From NCBI RefSeq assembly GCF_003856495.1, contig NZ_CP034119.1:1-44983 (forward strand): a DNA stretch of 44,983 bases, written 5' to 3'. A program made the position numbers and the translations under genes. Positions 31,238 through 38,539 of the stretch are shown here, piece by piece. Below the pieces are notes generated by a model. It was not told the origin of the DNA. It saw nothing but the letters and a program-made list of their open reading frames with translations, and did not search any database. Origin of the DNA: Staphylospora marina (GTDB taxonomy: Bacteria; Bacillota; Bacilli; Thermoactinomycetales; Thermoactinomycetaceae). How positions within the stretch are numbered: the first letter of the stretch is position 1; the number at the start of each line of letters is the position of its first letter.

Positions 31238-31450
31238 TCATTTCACGCCAACTTTGTGTTTGAGTCGGTATACGTCCTGTACCACATATGTCACCGTCTC
31301 CGCCACGTCGTCCAGTCGCTCCTCGATCCGGTCCAGCCGCTCTTCAATTCGATCCAGCCGTTGGTTCACTTCGTCGAACCGAGGTTTCAGCCGCTGTTCA
31401 ATCGCTTCCACCAGCTCAAGGAGAAAGTTTTGATCCACTCCTCCGTTCAT
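31238..31450 (-). CDS. Short coiled-coil protein
   Basis: A ~70-aa protein with near-perfect heptads (RLDRIEERLDRIEERLDDVA). The ATG at 31450 follows GAGGTGAGCGGA. A related coiled-coil protein is encoded at 36591-36776. It may oligomerise or bind a membrane partner. Function unknown. Confidence 0.65.
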   Translation of the reverse strand: MNGGVDQNFLLELVEAIEQRLKPRFDEVNQRLDRIEERLDRIEERLDDVAETVTYVVQDVYRLKHKVGVK

Positions 31451-31474
31451 TCCGCTCACCTCTACGTCATTTTA

Positions 31475-31621
31475 TCACTTCGTGTGCCGAGCCGTCTTCC
31501 GCTTTCTTTTTCCCTTGCTCCGCCGCTTCGGTTTCGTCACCGCATCCGTTGCGGCCCAGGCCAGCCGCCAAATTCCGTTCAGAAAAACCAATCCGACAAT
31601 CAGCAAAATGGCTGCTCCCAT
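31475..31621 (-). CDS. Small single-pass membrane protein
   Basis: A 48-aa protein: one membrane helix (AAILLIVGLVFLNGIWRLAW) followed by a strongly basic tail (KPKRRSKGKRKRKTARHTK). GGGAGGGAGA precedes it. It is coupled to the upstream replication-relaxation gene by an ATGA overlap (an ATG one codon earlier is possible). The basic tail could bind DNA or lipid head groups beside the transfer ATPase. Confidence 0.65.
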   Translation of the reverse strand: MGAAILLIVGLVFLNGIWRLAWAATDAVTKPKRRSKGKRKRKTARHTK

Positions 31622-32487
31622 CATTCTCCCTCCCAAAATGGATCGATTTCCAAATGGCCCTTCAGAAAATCGACCTCTTCACCCTCTACGAGGGTATACA
31701 TCTTGGGGAAAGTCGGACGGCTCCATACGTCCGACCATTTTTCATTGATTTGCTGTGCGACCCGTTCAATGGTGGCCCGCCGGTTCGGGGTCACCGTGAT
31801 CCAGAGGGTCGTGGGGAATCCTTTGTGACGGTCCTTCAACATCGGATAAAAATCAATGTACCGCTCAAGGCGTTCCCGAAGCTTTAGCGCCGGCTCGCTA
31901 CCGGTGTCATACTCCAGGAAATACTCCTCCCCATTAACCTCCACCAGTCCGTCGGGCTTCACCGGGAGGAAGTCCGGCCGGTCCACTTCCACCCGTTCCT
32001 CGTCCCGGATGTACTTTCGTTGAATCAGCTTGTGGTAGATCCAAGACATGACCTCTTTTCCAACCATGAATTCATCGACTGGAACCCCACCGCCCAACAG
32101 TCGGCAAATGATTTCATTGAACCCAAGAAAGTGCCACATGTGGCCTTTCTTGTGCGGCCGCTTCTTCCGTTTCCCGTTCCCGATCTGTTCCTTCCTGATC
32201 GCACACACATGTTCAATGGATTTCTGGCCCAAGGTGTAAATGTACGGTTTCCCCGGGCCCGGCACCCAGTAGATCAACCAGTCATTTTTCCCCTCCGGTG
32301 TTTTCCCCTGACGCCGAATCCGGTTGAGTGCTGCCATGACCTTTGATTTCGGCCAACCAGTAATCACCATCAATTGCGGAATCGTCACCACTCCGAACAT
32401 GTAGATCGTGATCATGATCCGCTCCATCTGCGTGAGGTGCGGCGTTTCTTTTTCGTCCAACCAGGGGAAAATTCGGCCCCTCTCCAT
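31621..32487 (-). CDS. Replication-relaxation family protein
   Basis: A 288-aa protein. The winged-helix N-terminus (LTQMERIMITIYMFGVVTIP, WPKSKVMAALNRIRRQGKTP), the block GPGKPYIYTLGQKSIEHVC, and the C-terminal restriction-nuclease-like EYFLEYDTGSEPALKLRERL with YRD-type spacing match the Replic_Relax family found on plasmids and transferable elements. These proteins are thought to act in plasmid replication or DNA relaxation before transfer. The ATG at 32487 follows GGAAGGGTGAACAGG. It forms a unit with the ATPase encoded upstream. Confidence 0.82.
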   Translation of the reverse strand: MERGRIFPWLDEKETPHLTQMERIMITIYMFGVVTIPQLMVITGWPKSKVMAALNRIRRQGKTPEGKNDWLIYWVPGPGKPYIYTLGQKSIEHVCAIRKEQIGNGKRKKRPHKKGHMWHFLGFNEIICRLLGGGVPVDEFMVGKEVMSWIYHKLIQRKYIRDEERVEVDRPDFLPVKPDGLVEVNGEEYFLEYDTGSEPALKLRERLERYIDFYPMLKDRHKGFPTTLWITVTPNRRATIERVAQQINEKWSDVWSRPTFPKMYTLVEGEEVDFLKGHLEIDPFWEGE

Positions 32488-32710
32488 CCTGTTCACCCTT
32501 CCTCTTTTTCTGCGTTGTTTTCTGCGTCGCAACTTCACTCACTCTGCGCTGACCCGAATTCGCGCAAAACCGCGCAAATTCTGCCGTCGCACCGCTTCGT
32601 TCGTTGCGACTTCGTTTTCTGATATCTATCTGATATCAGAACTTTTTTCTAACTCAAACCGACTTCCCAGAGATCCCCCCGGCCATCGTTCAGACCGGGG
32701 GTTGATTTAT
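32488..32710 (-). other. Repeat-rich gap between ATPase and Replic_Relax genes
   Basis: These 223 bases hold no gene. Visible repeats: GTCGCAAC (32526-32533) and GTTGCGAC (32603-32610) as distant arms; CGCGCAAA twice ten bases apart (32561, 32571); TCTGATATC at 32618 and a perfect TCTGATATCAGA palindrome at 32629-32640; and a CCCCCGG/CCGGGGG stem at 32675-32701. It could be an origin or transfer site acted on by the neighbouring protein. Confidence 0.4.
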
Positions 32711-35170
32711 TCATTGAGCCGACCGAATCGGCCGAACTTTTTTCGCTTGTTCTTCTTTGCCGGTGAGGCGTTCCCGGATCTCCTGGTCCACCTCGTCGGC
32801 CGGCCGGCATTCACGGCGCTGGAGCTCGCTGAATTTCTGCTCCGCCTCCGTGATGGCCAGCCGCTCCTCCCGGCTTTTCTGTTGGACCATGACGCCTTCC
32901 CAGATGAAGCCAGGAGGCTGGAACAACAGGTTCGCGGATCCCTCCCGGCTCCACATGGCAGCGTGGAGCGGGGGGAGCTTCGCCAGATGACTCGGCGTGA
33001 ACTCGTCTCGCATCAATCTAGCCATTACAGGGGCCCCATCGCTCTGATTGAGCGAGATCATCAGGCCGCTATTGATCTTCAGCGTTTCCACCAACTCTTT
33101 GTCAAGCCGGTGAATGTCTTGCGTACAAATTGCCACACCGAGGCCGAATTTCCGGTCCTCCCTCACGATGTCGGAGAACCGCGGGACGCTGAACAGTTGG
33201 GCCTCGTCGAACACCATCAGGTGTTCCCGGCCCAGCCCCCGGCGCCGCTGGATCTCGCGGTGATAGTGGTTGGTGAGCCAGCCAGCGGCCAGTTTGTAGG
33301 CCGGCCCCAGCGCTCCCTTGAAGTCCAGCAAAACCAGATGACCGTCATCGAAGATCTTTTGGGCATCAAAAACGTTGCCGTCTTGCATGAACATCCTTTG
33401 CATCGACTGATTGGCCAAAAACGGGTTCAACCTGGTGAGCAGCGCGTCCACGTTCTGCTCCTTTTCTGCGTCAATCACCTTGTCAATGAACCATTGCCGG
33501 ACGACCTCGTTCCCGATCTTCGGGATCAGCCGGCGGAGAAGCTCGCTCGGCTGGCCTTTCTTTTTCTTGAAGAGTTTCGAAATCTCGGCAATGGTGTGGG
33601 GTTCATCGTCCCACAACAAGGCATGGATCGCATTTTCCAGCGCCACCCGAGACTTGGAGAGTTCCCCGGGATACGCCGCCAGGATGATCTCCGTCGTCTC
33701 CTCCACCAACTCATCGATACTGTTGGCCTCTTCCGGCTTGTGCAGCAGGTTCATCGGGACCGGAAATTCCGTCGGTCCGAACCGGAAGCACCGAACCCGC
33801 TCCCACGGGATTTTCCGCCCTTTCCGTTCCATTTCCAGAAGTCTGTTCAAGATCTTCCGGATCAGATCGGTATGCGGATCCGCCACCGTCATCCCTGGAG
33901 CCCGCGGATTCTGGATCCACTGTTCCAGGAATTCGTCGAGGATGGAGAGGATTGCCGCGCTCTTGCCGGAACCGGACGCTCCGCTGATCACCGGATGGAG
34001 CATCAGGGTTTCGGTGCTGACCCGGATCGGTCGGTCCTTCAGCTCCGGATGGTCCGCCACGCCGATCTTGTGACCGCGGATCAGCTCGCCCTGCTTCGGT
34101 TTTTTCTTGATCAGCGCCGTCTCAACGGATTCCATCACCGGGTGATCCGGTTCCGGCAGGCTCAGGAGATTCGCCAGTTCCCGGTCATTCCAAGTCATCA
34201 TCCGCCACGGAAGCGGGTGGAGCAGTTTCCAGTTCCATGCGGCCCGCTCGCCAGCGAAGAAGAACCGATATTGTTTGAGTTTGATTTGGTTCAAGCCGTT
34301 CATGTGCTGGGCGATCCGGTGCGCCACCGGTGCGATCTGGTTCGCTTTCGCCCAGAGAAAAACGGCGACGTCGAAGGCCTGCCGGCCGTGGTAACGTTCA
34401 GTGATGCGCTTTATCTTGTCATTGTCTTCCTGGATGCGGTCTTTCCGCGATTTCAGACGGTACACAAGCCCCCGACCATCTTGTCGGAGTTCCTTTACTT
34501 CAGTGGGACTGAATCGGATTTCGAGGAGTGACTGGTGGGGCATCATTGTGAGGATGTCGCCGATTCCATTCGGTTCTACGTGGTTTTTCAATCCATAGCC
34601 TTTGTTCCGGATCGCCAGCGTCAGGTGGCCGGCAATCCCTTTAGTTTCATCCGCCCAAGGAATCCCCTGGAATTCCTCATCAATCTCGACCAAGCTTCCC
34701 GGGAATCCCAGTTTGAGCGTCTTCTTGACGGTCTGGGAAACGTCTTCCGGTACGATCAGGCGGAACTCAATCCGGCCCCGCTCGTCCTTCGTGATCAGCC
34801 AGCTCATCCAGATGCGGCCCTTTTGCAGTTCCCTGAACCAGTTCCGCCGCATGTGCCCCAGGCTCCCCGCCATCTCCTCGATTTTCTTCGGGTCGATCTC
34901 TCCCTTCTCGCCCGGGGCGATCCGGAGAGCGGAGAGTTTTTGCGGTCTGAGAAGTTTGTAGGCTTTCGCGCCGAGGTATGCGATAGCGGAACCAGTAGCA
35001 ACACCGACCGCCGGGCCAGCCCATGTCTGCGCCATATCAATCGCAACCGTTCCGGCTTCTACCATTTCGCCTTTGAGGAAGGAAAACACATTGTAAATGC
35101 CCTTCGCCATTCCCCAGCCCAGCAAAATCAAGGGGGAATGGGCAATGATCTTGTTGAAATCTTCGTTCAT
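32711..35170 (-). CDS. Membrane-anchored DNA-translocase-like ATPase (VirD4/HerA-FtsK group)
   Basis: An 819-aa protein. Two hydrophobic N-terminal segments (PLILLGWGMAKGIYNVFSFL and GPAVGVATGSAIAYLGAKAY) could anchor it. The ATPase part has Walker A HPVISGASGSGKS near residue 398, Walker B HLMVFDEAQLFSVP near 653, and GVAICTQDIHRLD. The layout matches TraG/VirD4-type coupling proteins and plasmid HerA/FtsK-like pumps. With the Replic_Relax protein it suggests DNA transfer or plasmid-prophage replication. No VirB4 or pilus genes are seen. Confidence 0.85.
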   Translation of the reverse strand: MNEDFNKIIAHSPLILLGWGMAKGIYNVFSFLKGEMVEAGTVAIDMAQTWAGPAVGVATGSAIAYLGAKAYKLLRPQKLSALRIAPGEKGEIDPKKIEEMAGSLGHMRRNWFRELQKGRIWMSWLITKDERGRIEFRLIVPEDVSQTVKKTLKLGFPGSLVEIDEEFQGIPWADETKGIAGHLTLAIRNKGYGLKNHVEPNGIGDILTMMPHQSLLEIRFSPTEVKELRQDGRGLVYRLKSRKDRIQEDNDKIKRITERYHGRQAFDVAVFLWAKANQIAPVAHRIAQHMNGLNQIKLKQYRFFFAGERAAWNWKLLHPLPWRMMTWNDRELANLLSLPEPDHPVMESVETALIKKKPKQGELIRGHKIGVADHPELKDRPIRVSTETLMLHPVISGASGSGKSAAILSILDEFLEQWIQNPRAPGMTVADPHTDLIRKILNRLLEMERKGRKIPWERVRCFRFGPTEFPVPMNLLHKPEEANSIDELVEETTEIILAAYPGELSKSRVALENAIHALLWDDEPHTIAEISKLFKKKKGQPSELLRRLIPKIGNEVVRQWFIDKVIDAEKEQNVDALLTRLNPFLANQSMQRMFMQDGNVFDAQKIFDDGHLVLLDFKGALGPAYKLAAGWLTNHYHREIQRRRGLGREHLMVFDEAQLFSVPRFSDIVREDRKFGLGVAICTQDIHRLDKELVETLKINSGLMISLNQSDGAPVMARLMRDEFTPSHLAKLPPLHAAMWSREGSANLLFQPPGFIWEGVMVQQKSREERLAITEAEQKFSELQRRECRPADEVDQEIRERLTGKEEQAKKVRPIRSAQ

Positions 35171-35192
35171 GATGCGAATACCCCCTATGTCA

Positions 35193-35216
35193 AAGGGGAG
35201 CTGTTTGGCTCCCCTT
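35193..35216 (-). other. 9-bp intergenic hairpin
   Basis: AAGGGGAGC-tgtttg-GCTCCCCTT between the 39-aa gene and the ATPase gene. The downstream T tract on the minus strand is short (TTTG), so it could be an attenuator limiting ATPase expression. Confidence 0.55.
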
Positions 35217-35223
35217 CTCTTTC

Positions 35224-35343
35224 TCAGAAATCCGACTTCACATCTCCCCAGCCGAAACCGCTGTCGGGCATGGGAGAATTGATCTCCAAAATCTCATCAA
35301 TCGTCGTGTTTTCGTTCACGTCATCCCATCCAAAGTCGAACAC
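35224..35343 (-). CDS. 39-aa acidic protein
   Basis: It starts with GTG after TTGGAGGGACGTAA and reads MFDFGWDDVNENTTIDEILE then INSPMPDSGFGWGD. Acidic and aromatic, with GW repeats. Function unknown; it is one of four tiny genes ahead of the ATPase. Confidence 0.55.
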   Translation of the reverse strand: MFDFGWDDVNENTTIDEILEINSPMPDSGFGWGDVKSDF

Positions 35344-35412
35344 TTACGTCCCTCCAAGTTGTACAATGTGGTATGATGAAATCGGATCTTTGTTTTTGCG
35401 GCGTTCTTTCGG

Positions 35413-35544
35413 TCAGGAAAACCGGAAGACGCCTTTTTCTTTTTCGTGTTCTTTGTGTTTTTGTTTCCACTCGTCAATTTTCTGCGGGTTTCCGCTCTTG
35501 GCCGCCTTGGTCAACTCTTTCACAGCCCTCAGCGCATTCAGCAT
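35413..35544 (-). CDS. 43-aa basic helical protein
   Basis: MLNALRAVKELTKAAKSGNP then a Lys/His/Glu-rich helix (WKQKHKEHEKEKG). The ATG at 35544 follows GAAGGAGGAAAAAAC. Function unknown. Confidence 0.6.
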   Translation of the reverse strand: MLNALRAVKELTKAAKSGNPQKIDEWKQKHKEHEKEKGVFRFS

Positions 35545-35557
35545 GTTTTTTCCTCCT

Positions 35558-35704
35558 TCAATCCTTGGTGATGATCTTGACGTCCAAGGTGTCAAGATCG
35601 AATTCAACCACTTCATCGTTGTTCCAGATCATGCTTTCACCTCCCACACAATTGAACTCTTCAATCACTTCCCAAACGTCATCAACGGTGTACGTTTCTT
35701 CCAT
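35558..35704 (-). CDS. 48-aa acidic protein
   Basis: MEETYTVDDVWEVIEEFNCV then DEVVEFDLDTLDVKIITKD. The ATG at 35704 follows GAAGGAGGATCTGG. A second in-frame ATG with its own site (GGGAGGTGAAAGC, start 35632) could make a 24-aa form. Function unknown. Confidence 0.6.
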   Translation of the reverse strand: MEETYTVDDVWEVIEEFNCVGGESMIWNNDEVVEFDLDTLDVKIITKD

Positions 35705-35795
35705 CCAGATCCTCCTTCGGTTTAGGCGGTTTTGGCTTCAAAGGCGGTTCGATCAACGGCGGAAGTTCGGGTGGTTCAGGCATTTCCTGGCGCAT
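35682..35795 (-). CDS. 37-aa proline-rich protein
   Basis: MRQEMPEPPELPPLIEPPLK then PKPPKPKED. The ATG at 35795 follows AAAGGGGAGTGGCG. It is the first gene after the promoter at 35826 and overlaps the next gene by 23 bases. Function unknown. Confidence 0.55.
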   Translation of the reverse strand: MRQEMPEPPELPPLIEPPLKPKPPKPKEDLDGRNVHR

Positions 35796-35825
35796 CGCCA
35801 CTCCCCTTTCGAAGTTTCTGAATTC

Positions 35826-35897
35826 ATTATACCATCGATTAGTATCGATTGCAACTGATTAATATCGATTGAAATAAATTTTTCTGAATGGTATGAT
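35826..35897. promoter_or_regulatory. Divergent promoters with ATCGAT operator repeats
   Basis: Minus strand: -35 TTGCAA (35854-35849), 17-base spacer, extended -10 TGGTATAAT (box 35831-35826), driving the tiny genes and ATPase. Plus strand: -35 TTGAAA (35869-35874), 17-base spacer, -10 TATGAT (35892-35897), driving the RHH gene. Three ATCGAT units, two within near repeats of ATCGATAnTAATC, lie between and within them and are a natural binding site for the adjacent RHH protein. Confidence 0.85.
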
Positions 35898-35924
35898 GAA
35901 GAAAAACTGGACGGAGAGAGCGAA

Positions 35925-36131
35925 ATGGGCAAGAAATACAATGAACTAGTCAACAGAAAACCTATCGGAAACGCGATCCGCAAGGAATTGTGGTTCGCGA
36001 TAGACCAACTACACAGGGAAACCAAGATTCCGAAGGCGACATTGTGGGACGAGGCAGCGGAGCTGCTTCTGAGGAAGTATGGGAAGGAGATTCCCGAAGA
36101 GACGGCCGGCCATGGCGGTGAAAGGCGTTGA
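35925..36131 (+). CDS. Ribbon-helix-helix regulator
   Basis: A 68-aa protein with an RHH/CopG-like domain (GNAIRKELWFAIDQLHRETK, IPKATLWDEAAELLLRKYG). It has CGGAGAGAG before its ATG. It lies just downstream of the ATCGAT operators and would control both divergent promoters. Its domain is closely similar to the C-terminal domain of the next gene. Confidence 0.8.
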   Translation: MGKKYNELVNRKPIGNAIRKELWFAIDQLHRETKIPKATLWDEAAELLLRKYGKEIPEETAGHGGERR

Positions 36132-36613
36132 TCATTTACAAAGCAACCAACCTGAAAAGCGGCAAGGTTTACATCGGCGCTTCAAAATACCCCTTGGAAA
36201 AAAGGCAGAACGAACACAGGCTAAATATGCGGGACAAACAACAGCCTTTCTATGTGGCTTTGCGTGAGGATGGATGGGAGTCTTTTGCTTGGGAAGTGAT
36301 TGATGAAGCGAGATCGTTGAAGGAGTTGGCCGAAAAGGAAAGACATTGGATTCAAGCATATAACTCCAATGATCCAGAACATGGATACAATGCATCTCCA
36401 GGCGGAGCCGTTTCAACCAATGAAATCATCAGAAAGAAGTTCTCGGTGCCTGTTCGGATGGATCTAAGGGACGCCTTAGATCAATTGTCTCGTGAAACAA
36501 GGATCAACAAGTCCGTATTGCTGGATGAGGCCATAGAGCTACTGCTGGAAAAGTATAAGTGGTATGATAAGCACGAAGGGAGTGGCGCCAGTGGCGGAGA
36601 AAGTCACGAGTGA
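36128..36613 (+). CDS. GIY-YIG nuclease fused to a ribbon-helix-helix domain
   Basis: A 161-aa protein. Residues 1-95 are a GIY-YIG nuclease (IIYKATNLKSGKVYIGASKY, LEKRQNEHRLN, KERHWIQAYNSNDPEHGYNA); residues ~100-145 are an RHH domain (FSVPVRMDLRDALDQLSRET, NKSVLLDEAIELLLEKY) like that of the preceding regulator. Start is a TTG overlapping the previous stop as TTGA. The fusion may send the nuclease to the regulator's operator. Lower GC than its neighbours. Confidence 0.82.
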   Translation: MIIYKATNLKSGKVYIGASKYPLEKRQNEHRLNMRDKQQPFYVALREDGWESFAWEVIDEARSLKELAEKERHWIQAYNSNDPEHGYNASPGGAVSTNEIIRKKFSVPVRMDLRDALDQLSRETRINKSVLLDEAIELLLEKYKWYDKHEGSGASGGESHE

Positions 36614-36776
36614 AATGATCTATGAGCTATTGATTAACATGTCGGCACGCCTGGAGCGGATCGAGAAAAAAGTCAACTCAATCGAGGAACACGTCGCCAA
36701 CATCGACGAACGGCTGACCCAGGTGGAGAAGGTCCGGAAGCTGTTCGATCCGGAAGTGCTGGAGAAGATCGGATAA
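36591..36776 (+). CDS. Short coiled-coil protein
   Basis: A ~61-aa protein with heptads (LERIEKKVNSIEEHVANIDE then RLTQVEKVRKLF). I start it at GTG 36591, eight bases after AAGGGAG; other in-frame starts exist. It resembles the coiled coil at 31238-31450. Confidence 0.6.
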   Translation: MAEKVTSEMIYELLINMSARLERIEKKVNSIEEHVANIDERLTQVEKVRKLFDPEVLEKIG

Positions 36777-36782
36777 AAAAAG

Positions 36783-36805
36783 AGGCCCGCGCAGGGCCTT
36801 TTTTG
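36783..36805. terminator. Bidirectional terminator
   Basis: AGGCCC-gcgca-GGGCCT followed by TTTTTGTTT on the plus strand and CTTTTTTT on the minus strand, between convergent genes ending at 36776 and 36811. A near copy lies at 38444. Confidence 0.88.
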
Positions 36806-36810
36806 TTTGC

Positions 36811-37104
36811 TCATCCGTTTTTGATTTTCATTTCTTCCAATTCCTCTTTGATCTCATTCCGAAGATATCTCAGTGTCAAGAAAGCAGAATATCGCTCATC
36901 CGTCATAAAATTGGCTTTCCGGTCTTCGTCATAAAACTCCTCGGCGACGGCCAAACGAGCTTCCACAGACTTGAGAAGTTGCTCCAGCTCTTCCCTTTGA
37001 AACATCGCCCATCTCTCATCGACGACGTTGAGCAGTTTCTCCTCATGACTTTCCCCATGTTCAAGGGCTTCGAGTATCCTCTCCGCTCGATCCATCCAAC
37101 TCAT
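36811..37104 (-). CDS. Hypothetical helical protein
   Basis: A 97-aa acidic, all-helical protein (MSWMDRAERILEALEHGESH, REELEQLLKSVEARLAVAEE). The ATG at 37104 follows AAAGGAGGAGTG. It overlaps the upstream gene by 44 bases in another frame. Function unknown. Confidence 0.65.
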   Translation of the reverse strand: MSWMDRAERILEALEHGESHEEKLLNVVDERWAMFQREELEQLLKSVEARLAVAEEFYDEDRKANFMTDERYSAFLTLRYLRNEIKEELEEMKIKNG

Positions 37105-37354
37105 CAAACACTCCTCCTTTGATCAATTCATTCTCCAGCTCCACCTGAATTCCTTGGAGCTGATCCCGGACGATTCGAAACGCCTTGGAATCGGAGGAGC
37201 CGATGGCCTTATGGAACCGCTCATCCAGTTCCATCACCTGGCTCTCCAGTGTGAACAGCTTCTCCCGGATCCGCTCGTCCTTCGCCCGCTTCCACGCCTG
37301 ATTCAAAGTCCCGAACGCTTGGGAGAGTGCACGCAATGCTTCCCTCTTGCTCAT
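37061..37354 (-). CDS. Hypothetical helical protein
   Basis: A 97-aa protein (MSKREALRALSQAFGTLNQA, REKLFTLESQVMELDERFHK). It follows AGGAGGCC and overlaps the preceding stop as ATGA. Probably oligomeric; function unknown. Confidence 0.68.
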   Translation of the reverse strand: MSKREALRALSQAFGTLNQAWKRAKDERIREKLFTLESQVMELDERFHKAIGSSDSKAFRIVRDQLQGIQVELENELIKGGVFDELDGSSGEDTRSP

Positions 37355-37767
37355 ACATTGGCCTCCTGGATCGCATCGATCACCTTACGATGAACCAGCG
37401 TGACCGATCCGGCTGACTGGATGTATCCTTTCGCCTGGAATTTGTGGAACCCTCCGCGCTTAATCTTCGTCCAGAGGGTGTCTTTGCTCATCTCCAGTTG
37501 CTCCGCCACTTCCTTGACGGTGAGCCAGTCCCGCATCGGGTAGGCGCTGGTCGGGACGGCCCAAGCCGTCACCGACACCACTTCCGAGCTGGCCCGATCC
37601 ACATCCACCACGGTGAGAACGCCGTACTCGTCGTCATCACGACCGCATTTGTGACATACACCAAGAACCGTTTCCTGTCCCACTTCCGGTTTCTCCTCGG
37701 ACTGGAAGTGATCCACCTCGCCGTTGCAGATGCCGCACTGGATCAGGATGTCATATACTTTTTTCAT
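37351..37767 (-). CDS. Zinc-ribbon and excisionase-type HTH protein
   Basis: A 138-aa protein. N-terminal cysteine pairs (CGICNG, CHKCG) form a zinc ribbon; the C-terminal part is a MerR/excisionase-type HTH (DWLTVKEVAEQLEMSKDTLW, TLVHRKVIDAI). Likely a DNA-binding regulator of this small operon or of plasmid functions. The start follows AAGAGGAGCGATAACC. Confidence 0.78.
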   Translation of the reverse strand: MKKVYDILIQCGICNGEVDHFQSEEKPEVGQETVLGVCHKCGRDDDEYGVLTVVDVDRASSEVVSVTAWAVPTSAYPMRDWLTVKEVAEQLEMSKDTLWTKIKRGGFHKFQAKGYIQSAGSVTLVHRKVIDAIQEANV

Positions 37768-37790
37768 GGTTATCGCTCCTCTTTTCGGCG

Positions 37791-37814
37791 GGCCGGGGTG
37801 AGGGATCCCCGGCC
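37791..37814 (-). other. 8-bp GC hairpin at a gene boundary
   Basis: GGCCGGGG-n8-CCCCGGCC between the genes at 37822 and 37767. No T tract, so it is an mRNA structure rather than a terminator. Confidence 0.55.
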
Positions 37815-37821
37815 ATTCGCA

Positions 37822-38286
37822 TTATTTAAAGTCTGTCATCGTTTTTCCGCGACGCTTGAGCGACTCCTTGAGTCCGGTGTCATTAAAGACGCTCCCCTTT
37901 TTGCTCCCTTCAACCTCGAAAATCCGGGAACCATCGAAGGACTTCGCCAGCTTCACCGCCTTCCAAGCCCGGCGGAGGACGGGGATGAATTCCTCCGACA
38001 CACCACCCTCCTTTGCAAGCCACTCAATGGCCCGGAGGTAGTTTCGACGGATGGCTTCGGTATTGCTTTTCTCTCCGGCATCTTGCCATTGCTTTTCTTC
38101 TTCCTGATCTTTCCGCCACTCCTGAATGGAGTAGAACAATGCCTCTGCCAATTCATCCTTGCGCAACCGCCACACCGCCGCCGGATGGATCCGGCTATGG
38201 CGGAGATACTTCAAGATAGGCTTGAAACGACGTTGGCGAAGTTCTTCGTAAGTCATTCCGGTCATTTCCTTGAAGCTCGGGATCAT
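37822..38286 (-). CDS. Hypothetical protein, first gene of a repressible operon
   Basis: A ~154-aa protein (MIPSFKEMTGMTYEELRQRR, AAVWRLRKDELAEALFYSIQ, EFIPVLRRAWKAVKLAKSF). No family recognised; charged and helical. AGGAGG lies 9 bases before this ATG and 6 before a GTG at 38289. Its promoter carries two copies of an operator. Confidence 0.68.
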   Translation of the reverse strand: MIPSFKEMTGMTYEELRQRRFKPILKYLRHSRIHPAAVWRLRKDELAEALFYSIQEWRKDQEEEKQWQDAGEKSNTEAIRRNYLRAIEWLAKEGGVSEEFIPVLRRAWKAVKLAKSFDGSRIFEVEGSKKGSVFNDTGLKESLKRRGKTMTDFK

Positions 38287-38300
38287 CACGGCTGTCCTCC

Positions 38301-38358
38301 TGAACATGATCGTGTTCGTTTCTATCTTCATTATATGAACATGATCGTGTTCAGTCAA
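38301..38358 (-). promoter_or_regulatory. Promoter with twin palindromic operators
   Basis: On the minus strand -35 TTGACT (38358-38353) and -10 TATAAT (38335-38330) are 17 bases apart. The near-palindrome TGAACATGATCGTGTTCA fills the spacer (38336-38353) and recurs with one change at 38301-38318, between the start point and the ribosome binding site. Tight repression is expected. Confidence 0.9.
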
Positions 38359-38443
38359 CACCTTTCCGAAGATTTTTTCAAAAAAATCGCCGAAAAATCC
38401 CCGGAGGGTACTACAGTGTTCGTGGAGATGAGCATAAAAAAAC

Positions 38444-38465
38444 AGGCCCGCGCGGGGCCTTTTTT
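38444..38465. terminator. Bidirectional terminator (near copy of 36783)
   Basis: AGGCCC-gcgcg-GGGCCT with T tracts in both directions. It would end the zinc-finger HNH gene on the minus strand. The gap 38359-38539 otherwise holds GTCCTGAC/GTCAGGAC arms about 38 bases apart and no convincing gene. Confidence 0.8.
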
Positions 38466-38539
38466 GTTTGTCCTGACTACTGTCACCAGATGAGCCCGGC
38501 CTAGCATTCAGGCGGTCTCTTTGTCAGGACTGAGGTCAA

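Noticed and set aside
32408..34531. 707-aa plus-strand open frame
   Set aside because: It is the shadow of the minus-strand ATPase, which carries clear Walker motifs and a ribosome binding site.
38336..38493. Plus-strand frame MNMIVFSQHL... after the operator
   Set aside because: It reads straight through the 38444 terminator and begins inside the operator of the opposite promoter.
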